In this document: positions 1-12,800 of the stretch, one piece after another
Numbering within the stretch: the stretch's first letter is position 1
How the letters are laid out: each line of letters starts with the position of its first letter
NCBI GenBank assembly: GCA_032173965.1
Contig: CM063284.1
Span: 117,216,410-117,280,409 of the forward strand
Direction of reading: 5' to 3'
DNA length: 64,000 nt
Source of the DNA: Sitta carolinensis
Taxonomy: Eukaryota > Chordata > Aves > Passeriformes > Sittidae
The notes under the pieces: model-generated
What the model saw: the letters and a program-made list of their open reading frames with translations, nothing else
Databases searched by the model: none
What the model was told of the DNA's origin: nothing
Position numbers and translations under genes: made by a program

Positions 1-2786
1 ACCCAACTGATGCTGTCAGTACCCATAGCTGTTGGTGTTTCTTACTCTCTTACTACTGGCTTTCCCAAACAAAAATCCCTTGCCTTATTGCTGTTCTTTC
101 CTGACTACTACATTCCCAACACAAAACTTCTTAGCATGCTAAATGTTCTTTCCTGCATTCACTTCAGTGCAGATGCATCAGTGCCTTTAATTACCCACTT
201 TATCTAGCACAGAATCAGATTTAATGGGAGAGGAAAGGAAATATCCTAGAGAAACACTTTTTTTTCCGGGTATACTTCCACAATCTCATATCATGTTCTG
301 TAGCAGTAATTTCCATGACTATATAGTTTGCTTGCATATTGGACTATGGTAGGAAAGAAATTCTCTGATTTATTTTAAGAAGAATTTTTTTTAAATACAG
401 TAATTTTTGGATAAGAGTTGTTTTCATTTATTCTTTACTTCTTTAGTAAAAACTTATTTAGTTTTAAAAAAGCTTAGAAAAACAGTGCCTAGTTTTGTCA
501 CTTGGCAAAATTTCAGGGAACAAAGATTGTGATAGGAGAACATTTCAGCATGGGATCTGAGTTGGGAATGAGAAGGGTCTGGAAGACAAGGACAAAGTTT
601 AAGTATAGGATGTGGAAAATTTAAGCAGAGGCAGAAGCAAAGGCAGTGCATCTGGAGTTAAACTTCAGCCCCAGTGGAATCAACAGAGAAACATATGTTG
701 GTTTCAATAGACCAGCATTTCACCAGATGTGATTATGTAATCTTTGCAGCTGTTTTCTGTACAGCTCAAAATTTGCAAAACAAACTGTATTATGAAAATA
801 GGACGATAAAGAATAAATTATTCATATTTGTTGAATTAACAGCTAGAACAAGACAAATCTGAAAAAATTATGACGCAGAAGACCCAGATGGCTTCTTCAG
901 GATAATACACGTGGCTTGATGGAAAAATAATGGTGGGGAATTGAAAGAAATTATACTGAATGTGAGTATTGCAAGATTTAGACTGGAAACTCTCTTCTGA
1001 TGACTTCCCTGCTTCAAACTGTGCAGGAAGGGGTGTTTGCTGTTAAGTAGAGCTCAACAAGATAAGTCCTAAGCACTTCTGCTTTCTTCCATCCATTCTC
1101 TCTTTACTCATTCATCAGTTCCCCATGATCATGACAGACCAGAGACCTGGTGGAATATTTTTCAGACATTTTAAAGACTTTGCTTTATACTTCCCCAACC
1201 TACAGCTTCTTGTTTTCCTCCTACTGTGCTTTTTTTGTTTCACTTTCTCATCTAAAATTGAAGTAATTTACTCTTTAGAATAGGAAGTATTGTTTACAGA
1301 TTTGGGAGTGAGTTTCCTAGCTTCCTCTACTATGTTCACTAGATCACCTGTTTATATCTGATTGTCTATTCATAGCCTTTCTTTTTTTTTTTTTTTTCCC
1401 GACTATGCTTCCTTCCAGACTCTAAATTGGACTTCTATTGTTTTTTCATGTTTGTCCATGTGTATCAAAAAGGGAAATAGGAACTATCAATCCTTCTTGG
1501 TGGGCAATACATACAAAGGAACTGAGACCCGAAAAGCTCCTTTGTAACTTTTCAACACAGCTTATCTAACCATTTTTGGGATTCTTCTGCGGCCCAGTCT
1601 TAAGACATTTTTCTGTACCCATAAAACTCAAAACCAACTTGAGTTGCTCTTTGGCTGCTTATTGCAACAACCAAGGCCTGCCAGGAACATTTACTTCTTC
1701 TCATGGTCTTGGATCAACCACAATCAGTTTTTACGGTTTTGAACCTCTCACCTGATACAATCTGTCTGTTTTGTTCAGCTTTTCTTGCTCTTACAGAATC
1801 TTCTATGTCCAGTACCCCTAGACATCCTGCCTGAATGCAGCAGGCAGGAGAAGGTCAGCCTGTGCCTCCCCATGCCATTTGAGCAAGCTTTTTAAAGATT
1901 TTTTTACTTTTAATGGGTACATAATGTATTTTGATAATTTGATAACAATTCACAATCTTTGGTTGCCATTCTCAAAAAAAGGTAGTAATTTCATTGCTTG
2001 AAAACATTCAATTGTAACGTTGTTGAAACCCCAGTAAATATGTACTGTGTCTGTAGGAGCAGCAGAAGTAGTTGTACCTCATTTTTATACTTGTGCATTG
2101 ACATCAATCTCTCTTATGATTTCTCTGTTATCAGAAAAAGACGAACTTTCCCTAGGGTTGTTATTCTCTTCCTGGTTTCTTATTTTAATGAAATCCTGAG
2201 GTTAAGTAAATATATATGTGAGATGTTTGCATAGCTGCTAAAATGCTCCAAAGGACAGAGAGACAGAAATTGGTATGTCCTGAGATGCTGTGAGTGCTCT
2301 TTCTTTAGGAAACCAAGTGAAAACCAGATAGGGTGAGACTAAAAAGCATACCTGATTTTTTATACACCTGTGAGTATTGGCAATTCAAGACAGATAGGTC
2401 CAACATTTCCCACTAGGAATGCACTACAAATACTCAGCTGACCTTGCACACACAGCACATCTGCACAATATATGTTTGATGCTGAGTTTGGACATGAGCT
2501 ATGGTAATTTGTTTAGCATTTCCAGAACTTTGACACATCACTATCAGAATTTAATAGATTACTGGTGAAGTTGTTAGGTACAGATGAAACAGGCTCTCTC
2601 ATTTCCTTAAAAAGTGTCTGTAACCCCATATGCAAGAGTTCTTCAGTCATGACTTCAATGAATGGCCAGTTCTAATCTACTATGCAAATGCAATTTAGTC
2701 TTATAGTTTACAGGGAGTAAAGTCTAGGGCTAAACAGCAATGCTACTACAAGAGTTAATTTTAGTTTAATTAAATTATTGAAATGG
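1..2786 (+). other. NKAIN3: NKAIN3 upstream intron, left part: no gene seen
   Basis: AT-rich intron sequence. Only short ORFs (under 80 codons) without protein-like features were found on either strand. There is a T-run at about 1381-1397. No recognisable transposon was found. Confidence 0.6.
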
Positions 2787-2791
2787 TATGG

Positions 2792-4132
2792 TGTTGTGGT
2801 TTCAATTCAAAACCAGGCGGAAACACCAATTTCTGTTTTGGTTTGATTTTGCCAGTTTCAAGGTTTCCAATCAAGAGCAAAGCAGGCTTAAACTTAAAAG
2901 CAATAAGACTTTATTAACTAACACCAAAAGAAAGAAAAACAACAAGAATGAGGATGAAACCTTCAAAACACTCTTCCTCCCTCCCCACACCTTCTTTTTT
3001 CCCAACTGGCAATGTAAAGAAAACAAGACTCAGAAATCTCAGTCAGTTTTCCACCTCTAAAACAGTCTTTCTTCAGTTCACTTAGGAAGGGAAGCACCTC
3101 TCATTCGCTATGGTCAATTTCCCCACAAGAAAGCACTTCTCTTGTAAATCCATTCTTCATGAACATACCTGAATCCTTTGCGTTCATGAAACTTCTCCCA
3201 TCTTCACAGTCGTGTCTCTGGGCTACATCGATGTATGGGGTTTTGTTTTAAAGATAATTGTTCAAAACAAAGGTTCTCTTTGTCTTTGGGACCACCTTCA
3301 CCTCCAAGGAACAGATTCACTTCTTCTTTGAGGGCAAAGAGTCTTTATCACTTTATCTCTCTGTTCAACTTCTCATGAAATCAACAGTCCCCTCAACATT
3401 TCACTATTGCTCAGGTCTGCAATTTGAACTCTTTATCTCCCCCATACTTATTTATGGTTTAAAGAAAAAAAAAAAAAAATCTCAATATACTATAGCAAAT
3501 CACCATAGCTCACAAGAGTTTTTTACAGCTCAAAAGCAACTCCTCACACTCCTTCCACCTTGACTTTGACTCCTTCTTGACTGACTTTGATACTTTATGT
3601 GGTCTTTACACATCTGCATTCTAATTTTCTCTCACTGGTGAGAGGATGGAGACTTTCCAGGTCCCATCTGTGCACCGATGCACTGAAAGGGTTAACAAGA
3701 AACAGTGTCTGGCCTGGCCGACAGTGCTGGAGCTGTGCCAGGCCAGGCTGGGCAGACCGTGGTGCCACATTTCAGAGCCGTGCTGGGGGCAGGGGTGGGA
3801 GGGAAGCAGCTCTCAGAGGGTCCAGGCCCAAAGGCATCTGCTCGCTGGTTGCCTGCAGCCAGGAGGGAAAGTTGGACAGATTCCCAATATTCCTTTTCCA
3901 CCCCTCGGACTCAATCAGCTGCCCCTGCCTGGCCCCCGTGGCCTCCCCCTGCCCCCACTCAGCCCAGGGCTGAGAGGGCAGAGGTGTGTGCTCTGACAGC
4001 CGGAAGGAAAGAGACATTCCCGGGCTTCCTTTCAAAGGGAATAAGAACTAGAAAATGCTTTCCCATTGGTCCAATAAAATGTCAAACTCAAAACCAGCCA
4101 GCTCACTTCCGTGGGCTGGTCAAACCAGGATA
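2792..4132 (-). mobile_element. Solo ERV LTR, about 1.34 kb, minus orientation, passerine type
   Basis: The block matches, from memory, a repeat family common in songbird genomes. Left edge TGTTGTGG and right edge CCAGGATA leave a matching TATGG on both sides (2787-2791 and 4133-4137), a plausible 5-bp target duplication. Read on the minus strand, the GC-rich half (about 3640-4132) would be U3. A weak TATA-like AT stretch lies near 3447-3460 and an AATAAA signal at 2910-2915. This order (U3, TATA, poly(A) signal) supports minus orientation. No gag, pol or env sequence adjoins it, so it is a solo LTR. The A-run at about 3466-3479 is internal. The terminal dinucleotide at 4131-4132 is TA rather than the usual CA, probably a later mutation. 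Confidence 0.78.
2910..2915 (-). promoter_or_regulatory. AATAAA poly(A) signal inside the solo LTR
   Basis: TTTATT on the + strand reads AATAAA on the minus strand. It sits about 120 bases from the LTR's 3' end, in the place expected for an LTR polyadenylation signal. Confidence 0.5.
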
Positions 4133-4137
4133 TATGG

Positions 4138-5947
4138 TCACAACTGGTCATTATTATGCTTGTGAATTAAAAAACCTCCTCATCTCATTATGGTTTATTC
4201 TCCCTACTGTAGCACAATCAGGAGGGTTGTTAAAATGCCTTTATAACATTGTTAATTGTTTCTATGTTGGTGGAAGTCATGACAATTTAATCATAATAAT
4301 TTAGTTGAAAAAGTACCTCTCTGTGACCAGGCTTTGTCTGTCACAATGTGTGATTTACTTCTCTATGATTTCCTGATACTGTACTAATAGCAAATTTTTG
4401 TTCGGTATGGATTTTGTAATTTTATTTTTTTCATTCATGAGTTAGAATAATCCACACAAGAAAAGCTCTTAGAGAAATTAAAGTTTGTCCAAAGAATCAT
4501 CTGTGACAGCATTTAAAGTGAGTGTAAGTAAATGTCTTTGTTTAGAGATGTTTTCTGCTTTCTGTTTTACTAACAGGACTCCAAAGAATTTATTATTATT
4601 AGATTCCTATATAAAGTTCATCAGCTTTTATGGCTTTTATTTCAGGGAAAACAAATTATTTGCTTTCTGAGAAATAAGGTGCTTTGTAGAAAGCCAGCCT
4701 GTTCAGAGAAAAATTTTGAGACATATGGTCTTTTAATTACTGGGTTTTAGTACTTTTACTTTGGAAGTGCATTTTCAGATGAAAAATTGCTTCATTTTAA
4801 GTGCATTTAAAATTCAACAGAACAATGTGAATATTCAGGGATTTTTTTGGGGGTGGGGTGTGTTTCCATTTGGAAATTTTACTTTTTCATGTTCAGGTCA
4901 TAAGTCTTTACTGTATAATATTAACTTTTCTTGTTGGAAAAGGAAAAAAATCATAAATAACAGCTACAGTTTTTTTAAAAGGACTGCCAAGTTCAGATGT
5001 CTGCCTGTGCTAACCTTGTTTTCCAACTTGCAAAGCTAAGTGCTCTCTCCCCACAACATTCTGCCATCTGTGCAAAGGCCTGCCTGGTTACAGTGTATGA
5101 ATGATTTAATGCCCTCTGTGTGCTTGCTTGAGTAGTTGTATTTTTAAAAAAGGACATACCAACTTGGCAAAATCTATTTTGATGCCAAACAGGAAAGTTC
5201 AGCGGAGGGCAGTGAAGGTATATCTGTTTCCAGGTGTGCATGTTGATGTTCCTCTGTAGCTATGCTGTCATCTCAAATCCCTTTGGTTTAGTGGTGTGCT
5301 TCCCTGTCCCACAGTGATATTTAAAGGGATCCAATCCAAAGCAGTCTGAACTCCTGAGGCTCTGCATTACCTGTGGATGATTGAACATAACACTGCTATG
5401 CAATTTACATTTAAAACCAAGTGTGTGCCTGTTAAGACTTGCAGTGCATTAGATGTGAAAACATGAGCATTACCTAGAAGTACCAAGAGGGGCTGGCATT
5501 TGGTGAGATTTTTCCCATCGTGTTTCCTGACCCCTACCCTTGTTAGACAATATCCAAATGCACGACACCATGGCAGCATTCTTGGGCAGGGCTGGTTTCT
5601 GTTCTTCCCCACAGATGCCTTCACCTGGGCTGGCAGTGCTTTGATGCCCACAGCCATGCAGCCTCTGTCCAGCCAGCACATCATTAAAGCTGACCCATCC
5701 CCTATCATCCTTACAGCTCTCAGCTTTAGGAAGCAAAACTCTGGCACGGTTTCTGGTTCTGAGAAGAGGCAATTAGTGAAGAAGCAGCAGTGGAAAAGTC
5801 TGCAAGGGTCAGGGAACAATCAAAGGCAGGAAACTTTCCTCCATCCTGCTTAATATCTCATCTTTAAATTTCCCTGCTTTATCCTACCTACCATCTCCCC
5901 AAGACAAGTTTAGCACTGAATTTGTCTTTCTGTTTGCTATTTAGCCC
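4138..5947 (+). other. NKAIN3: Intron between two LTR blocks: no gene seen
   Basis: Ordinary intron sequence. The 5367-5853 part is open on both strands (a 150-codon minus ORF and a 117-codon plus ORF overlap). They resemble no family I know and lack splice or promoter context, so they are read as chance. Confidence 0.55.
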
Positions 5948-6096
5948 TGTCATGGTACTTACTTGCTCCAGCCAGTAGCTAAGCCCCACACAGAGCTTTA
6001 GCTGCCTTGACTGTATTTCCCCCCTCACTGGTGGGGTGGGGTGAGGAGCAGAAAACAATTGCACTGCTCAGCAATAGCAAAAACATTCCTGTGTGT
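5948..6096 (-). mobile_element. GGERVL-like LTR, 3' part (outer element of a nested pair)
   Basis: Read on the minus strand this piece contains TATTGCTGAGCAGTGC, then a CTCACCCCACCCCACCAG stretch, and ends with GGGGCTTAGCTACTGGCTGG and a terminal ACCATGACA. These are landmarks of the common avian GGERVL-type LTR and share layout with the + strand copy at 51934-52592. Much of the middle of the LTR is missing. It pairs with the piece at 6753-6846; the two halves are split by an inserted second LTR. Confidence 0.7.
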
Positions 6097-6752
6097 CTCA
6101 AATTGCAATGCAAGATGTAACCAAAAGTACGTATTCTATTACCATCTGTTGAAACCAGGTGGCTTAGTGTTCTTTATCTCTTCCATAACCCATCCCTCAT
6201 AACTCTGGGGTGGATATCCTCTGTTGATGTGCCAGCTGTTCAAACCAGGCAGGGCAGTTTTCTTTATCTTTTCCCCTACCCATCCTCCCTCCAGGGTGAT
6301 ATTCTCTGCTGATGAGACATTGAGTCTCACTGCATGACAGATAAAAATTACATCATCCCACTGGGAGATGTTCCACCCAAGGGGAGGAGCCAAGCATTTC
6401 CTACCTGGATAAAAATCTGAGATTTGGAACACCAAAGTCAGCCTTTCTCTGCTGCATTCTCAGAGGAAGACCAGGCCCATCTACACCACCACTGGACCTT
6501 CAGAGGAAATCTACACTTTTCTGCAGGATCATTGCTTCAACAGAACCACATCTGTCACTCCAGGAGGACTGCAGCCACTGTTTCATCAGACTGCTACCAA
6601 CATCCTGACCCACAGGTTGTATTCTGACTCTGTCAGTGTTATTGTACAATGGTGTTTTATTTTAATATTCCTGTTAAATTGTAGCTCTGACTTGGAATCC
6701 CCCACTGGTTTGCTTTCAAACCAGCACACTGGTAATCAAGAAACCAGCACAG
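6097..6752. mobile_element. Second LTR inserted into the outer LTR (core 6147-6728)
   Basis: This segment interrupts the minus-strand GGERVL-like LTR. Its core starts TGTTGAAACCAGG at 6147 and ends CAAACCAGCACA at 6728. The + strand has a TATA-like GGATAAAAATC near 6409 after GGGGAGGAGCC. A 90-bp block near the left end is present twice in tandem (6146-6235, 6236-6325). At the right edge the terminus TGTGCTGGTTT (minus strand) occurs twice, about 23 bases apart. I recognise it as a passerine LTR family but cannot fix its transcriptional direction, and no clean target duplication was found. The exact limits are uncertain by tens of bases. Confidence 0.62.
6146..6325 (+). repeat. 90-bp tandem duplication inside the inner LTR
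   Basis: Two diverged copies, starting CTGTTGAAACCAGG at 6146 and CTGTTCAAACCAGG at 6236, share TTCTTTATCT, ACCCATCC and a GATATCCTCTG or GATATTCTCTG landmark. Variable numbers of such blocks would be consistent with U3 enhancer-type repeats. Confidence 0.7.
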
Positions 6753-6846
6753 TGTAATCAACACTGTTTTCAGCACAAATCCAAAACAAAGCCCCATACC
6801 AGCTACTCTGAAGAAAATTAACTTTATCCAGTCCAAAACCAGCACA
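6753..6846 (-). mobile_element. GGERVL-like LTR, 5' part (outer element of the nested pair)
   Basis: On the minus strand it starts TGTGCTGGTTTTGG, then AAGTTAATTTTCTTCAGAG, AGCTGGTATGGGGCTTTG and GTGCTGAAAACAGTG. This is the classic 5' end of the avian GGERVL-type LTR. It continues after the interrupting element at 6096 and below. Confidence 0.75.
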
Positions 6847-9800
6847 AGCATGCAGATATTAGGTGGCTGCATATGAGAAATAGACAACATCTGCTCTCTT
6901 CATATTCCTTGCATAGAAACTTGGAAGGTAAATTCACCATTAAAGATATATTCTTAAACCAGAAGCAGTTGCACCTGAAATTCTAAAATCCACTACAATT
7001 ACCTGTGGATGGTTTTCATTGACTTAACTAGAATTTTATAGCAAGATGTGCCACATTTGTTCAAGGAAAGCTTCCTCTATGCCTCAGTGTGCTACACAGC
7101 CCTATATAAGATATGCTATACTGAAAAGAAATTCTGTATTGTCTCCAAGAGATGCACAATTAGGCCTGTAAAAATATGCCCACATGTTCATACCTTTCTT
7201 GTCCTTTTCCTCCCATATATTTCATATTGCTTTTCTTACTGGCCCTAACTCAGCAAATATATTTAGATTCCTTATGTCAATGGGATGCTTGTTGAAATTA
7301 AATAATGCACTTGCATGCTTGACAAATCAACTCTGTAGCTTTGTAGGCTTCTCAGGCTTTCAGCTGTCTCCTGGAGTCACACTGACACCCATTATCACTG
7401 CTCCTAAAACCAGTTTTTAAAATAGAAACATTTACAAAATGAAAATTCTAGTGATACTAGTAATTACTATTATAGTAAAGTTTAATGATTTCCAAAATGT
7501 ATTTGAATTTGTAGATGCTCATCAGCCACCAGAAAAACTGCCTGATATTGACAATATTTAAAATCATTTTTTCCTCAGGCAAACTGAAAATTCTTTATAT
7601 ATATAAAATATTTATATGTATGTATGTACATATATATGTGTGTGTGTTTATATATGTATGTGTGCATATACATAGAGATGTTTGAGGAAAGTCTTTTAAT
7701 AATAGTCTTGCTTTTGGTTTCAGTAAATACACAAATTGTTGTTAATATTACTTGTCCTTTTGCCATTGTGTCCTGCTGTCATTCACAATTCTATCAGTCT
7801 TATCTAAAAATTGTTTATCTTTCTTCTGTTTGTCTGTTATTATTATTTCAAATTTGAGAGCAAAATAAAACAATAGTTTCAAATATTAATATGCTCTTCT
7901 ATCTTTGTTGTGGTCTCATTTTGTTCTTATTAGAGATTATATTAAAAGTCGCCTGATGAAGGATTTCAGACAAGTCAGGATGTTAGAGTGAATGGATCAT
8001 TAGGCTTTCCTGTGACTTTATGCATTTCTTAAAGTGACCAGATTTATATAACATCTGTCAAAGAACCATTAGGTATTCCACCTAGAATTGCTATTAGCAG
8101 AGACTTTTATAGCTGCTTCTTGAATTAAAAATATATTTCTGGGGATCATAGACAATTGCATTGATTAAAGTAGCTTCTGTGAGAAATTTCTTCAAAATTA
8201 AAAAAAAAAAATTAAAACTTAGTCTTAGCACCTCACTGATTTTCTGTGGCATGGCAAACTTGAAATTGTTGAAAAGTTACTGGACATTGTCAAATACTTT
8301 TGATTAATCTTGTCAAAAGAATTTGATAAATTTGATTATTATGATTATAGACTTACCTATAGAGAGGTGATGCTAGAGAAAAAAGGATCCTTGTTTCTGA
8401 AATAGTCCCCTGAAAATTCCTGAGAGAACAAATAAAAAACTGTCTTTTGTGTGAATGTCTGTGAGAGTTATTGAGGCTTGGAGATGGATTAGGCTGTAAA
8501 TTAAATTAATCTGATTAAGATTAGGGTACATTGCACTGCTGAAGGAGATTGGTGATGCTGCTTTCCTTGACCGTGGTTGGCATTTGGCATGGGAAAGCAT
8601 TGTTGAGTCATTAATTTGTACAGCTAAATATGAATATATAAATATATGCATACTGTGTATACATAAAATAGACTCTATGCATATAATATATATTTACATA
8701 AATGTATAAAATGTTTCAAGGAACCTAAAATGTGGACTAATGCCTGTAGTAAATGTAAAATGAAAAATTAATTGTATTAACTGAGTTCTGCTGCAGCAGA
8801 TTCTCTTTCTCGTAGTCATAGGTTCTTCACTTCTGCTGGGAAAGGGAGGATTTCAGGTTTCGTCATCTGACCTTAAAGTTTCTTTCGAGACTGTCTTTAC
8901 TGTTTAAAAATAAATGCTGTCAAATTCTTTTTGGAGACTGTCGTTACTTCAGCAGAATGCAAATGAAGCCTGTGATCAAAGGATTGCTCCGCTAAAGCCA
9001 AGGTCATTGGCAAGCAGCACCACAGAACTGAGGCCCTGGCAAAGATATGACCTGTTATTGCAGAGAAGAAATACAGAAACAAAAATGTGGTGAGGAAAGG
9101 TGTTTTTCTGAGAGCGTCTTGTGCTTTGTAATGAAAGTAAGAAAACAGACTCCTTGCAGCTCAATAACTTCTGCTCCTTATTATTCCTTGTCTCATTTTG
9201 TATTCTGAGTCATCAGAAGAGCTTTGGTAGTATGTACTCTCACTTCTTGGCAGTCTGTTAGTGGCAGGCAGTCTTATCCAATGAGCTTTATACGGTTCAT
9301 TCAAAAGACAGAGTGAATTAGCACATCTTCCTCATTGCCCTTTGCACACAGTCTAAAACAAAAATTTTGATCTTACAAAATTTCCATGAATCATGGAGTT
9401 GTATTTATATATTAATATTCCTTATTGCCTCTTTTAAGCTATTAGGGTGCACTTGGGTCATTGTCTTTGTTGAAACATTAAAAAACAGTTGGCCCTTTAC
9501 TATTCCCTGATGGATCCATGATTGCCCAAGATGTGGGACTATGGCATGTGATGCCCTGGATAGCTGTGATCTGAACTTGTGATACAGAAGCCTCCCTCCT
9601 AGGCTCCGTCACCCAGCTTTATGAAGAACAGCAAACTGCAAATTAAAGCACAGTGTGGAAGTTCCTAGCAGCAGAACTCATGAATTTTGAAGGTTTCCTC
9701 TTCAGCTCACTTTGTCATAACAAGACAAACTTCTTATTGTAATTTAATGTCCCTGGGAATGAAGGCTTTAGCAAATATGCTGAACATAACCAGACTTGTC

Positions 9801-12800
9801 ATAAAACAAGACTTGGCAATATCATGAACAATTGCATTGTTTTAAACAAGCAAAGCAGAGAACACAACAGCAGTTGCTTAAACGGGCCTATTAATCTCTG
9901 AAACTGTTCCTGGGTGTAGGTAGGAGCTTTCTAGCTAGTCTTAAAACAGGGAGTTATTTTTCTTGTCAGAAATTTTAACATTCATGTGAGTTTTCAAAAG
10001 TCTTTTTATGGTGCTTTTTATTGTCATCAAAACATGGGAAAAACCTTTAAATTTAAGACCCAGGCTCTCGTGTGTTTATTTCCAGCATAGAATTTATCTC
10101 CTTGCATAGCAAGAGATGTTATGATATTCCTATAGTTGAGATGGACAGACAAAGCACAGAACCCATCAGAAATGAAGGGAAATATTAAAATTAACTGTGT
10201 TATTGTTGCAACATTATATTCTTAATCATGCCTTTATCTCCATGCTTTGTCTTTGTTAACAACCACCGTGAACAAAATATGGTTATTTGGATAATAGCAA
10301 AGTTAAATCCTGTTTTGTCTAGAGGCTACATTGCATCTGTTCCTTGTATGGGATTATGTGGGGTTTTGGCACAAACTGTCTCCTCTATTTCCATGCATTT
10401 TCTAGTGACGTTGGAACTAAAACTCCATGCAAGGCTTGTAATATTAGGGTGTCCGTGGCACACGACAAAGTGCTGTAAAAAATTACTACTTTTAGTATGA
10501 TCAACCCAGGCCAGACCTCTCCATTTTAACTGTAGAAATCCAGTTCCCATCAACACTGCCAGAGTCTTCTCCATTTCTTTAAGCAGTGTATTTGTTGAAT
10601 GTTTAGAGGCTGTAAACATGGTGAGCTACTCAGGCACATGAGTCTGATCCTGTCTGCTTTTAATGAGAAATATTAAATAAGAAAAAATAATAAGAAAAAT
10701 TTAATAAGAAATATTGTAAATAATATTAAATATTGTGGGAAGGAGTTTGCTATAAGTGCTGTGGCAGCTTATTTTCGAAGCATCAAATTTTAATTTTGTG
10801 ATATTTCAAATGTGTGTATGGCTTCATAGGGATCTCAGCAATTTTGGTCAAAAACAGCAAGAACAATAACAAAGTTAAAATCTTCTTGATGAGACTTGAA
10901 ATTGTTTTATGTTATAAACTCTTTTTTCAAATGCTTGTAGTTTATAAACCCTTTGAACAGAATTTTTTATGGCACATAATTGTAGTGTTTCTCCATTTTT
11001 GTATACTAAGATGTTTCAAGCCTTTTTTAACCTTTCCCATCTCTCTGGCCTGAGATGTTTTCCCACATCATTGGTATACAGGTGGCTCTATATGACTTGC
11101 CAAAAATGTTTCTAATTCTTCCCTATGTTGCATGTCAGTCCTGCCTTGCTTCTTCATTTCAGCCAAAATCAGGTATGGCTTGAGTGAGGGACACACCAAT
11201 CTGCAGAAATCCTTGGCTTTATACAAACCTTGTCATATTCCCAGGCTTCAAAACTCAAAGCAGTGCTCAGAGTTTGGCATCACTCCAAATCTGTGTCCTT
11301 TCATGCCTCTGAATCATCAGAGGGGATAGGTGAGAGCAATTTTCAAACTAAGTGCTTGGCTTAATCACATGTCAAGGACTCCACTGGAGCACAGCAGCTT
11401 TTGTGGGCAGTTGTGACTTCTTTGTGCTCATGTTGAATTTCCTATGACAAGTGATAAGTAAGACTTGTATTGATCCAATCACCCTGTCTCAGCCACTTTT
11501 TCCTTGTGTGTTGAAGCTTTTTCCTGCCATACTCTCTTACCTGTCTGGGGTGTTTCTCGGACAAAAAGGGGAGGTCAAACAAGGAAAAGATGCAGAGCTG
11601 GGATCTGAGCATGGATCTGAATATTGCCAAAGATCAGAGCTCATCTTCAGGGGCAACAAGTTTCAAAAACAGCCCCTTGCTAGTTCTCATAATTTCTTCT
11701 TTCAACTGACACTAAGACTGCACGAAGAAGACAGCAGTATCTTCTCTTGTCACCTTCTTGCCTTCTGGCTTCCTAAATACATTCCATTGCATTCCACATT
11801 TCTAGCAAGTTTGGTAAATCTAATTTTAAAATTTCTTGCTTTGGGAAAGAATATACAGATCTCTGAGCATGTAGCAAATAAATCAATGCAAGGAAACTAT
11901 AACATATGTAGATCATCTGCCAAATTTCTAAATAAATTTCCATAAGTATTATGTTCACTTTTAAAAGAATAAAAATCTGACAACACTCTCTATAGCCCAA
12001 GAAATAAAAATAGTGAAAGAAGAAGAAGACAGTACTTGCTGAGATTAACTCGTACATATTTTGTTTGGAGGACTATAGATGTGGAGGGTGGGCTTTTGGC
12101 AAATGGTTAAAAAGTATTGTAGTGCAGATAGATTTGGGAAAAAAAATAGAGTAAATCAATGTAACTTTCTAACAGTAATTATGCTTAAGGAAATCTTTCC
12201 CTTTAGCCATGGTCTGATGCCATGATTGCAGTCTGTGAGCATCTAATCTCTGTAAGTCGGAACAATGAACCTCTAATCACACCAACAAAAATTTTCTTTG
12301 CCTCTGTATCTCTTTTAACCATTCTTCGCCCATGATCCTGGGGTTACCTTTTTGTCTATGTCTGAAGATTTTGATACTGTGAATTTTCTCTTTTAGTGGT
12401 AATTAATTTTGGTGTACTACATCATTGCTCTGGTTTAGTGTACATTGCTAGCACAGAGAAGAATTTGCTACTTCTAGCTCAACATCCAGTTCAGACAGAT
12501 GAATAGCCCCAGTAGAGTCAACCCATAAGCTTCAATTTAAGAATGCTCTTCATGTGATTTTTCCTCCAGAGTGCTTAGGATGAGGTGAAGATGCTGATTG
12601 TATGATACCTTGAGCAGTCTGGAATCAGCATGGTCCATTATGCTATCCCATTAGCAGTTGGGTGGGCTACCACAATTATTGTGTGGGCTACCTTCAACCT
12701 CTAACTCCTGGAATAGGTAAAAGCCACCAGTGTAACACTGAGACAAGAGTTTAAATTAAAAACAAGCAGGAAAGAAACCAGTCAATATTCAAAAATTGTC

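Noticed and set aside
3587..4304. Overlapping long ORFs (116-199 codons) in a GC-rich island
   Set aside because: They lie in or run out of an LTR U3 region with a likely target duplication; several frames are open at once, as expected from GC-rich sequence.
5367..5853. 150-codon minus ORF overlapping a 117-codon plus ORF
   Set aside because: Open on both strands with no recognisable domain; probably a stop-poor patch.
6139..6435. 98-codon minus ORF
   Set aside because: Lies wholly within the inner LTR and its internal 90-bp repeat; an accidental frame in repeat DNA.
11451..11945. 164-codon plus-strand ORF
   Set aside because: No family resemblance, no splice or promoter context, and composition like the surrounding intron.
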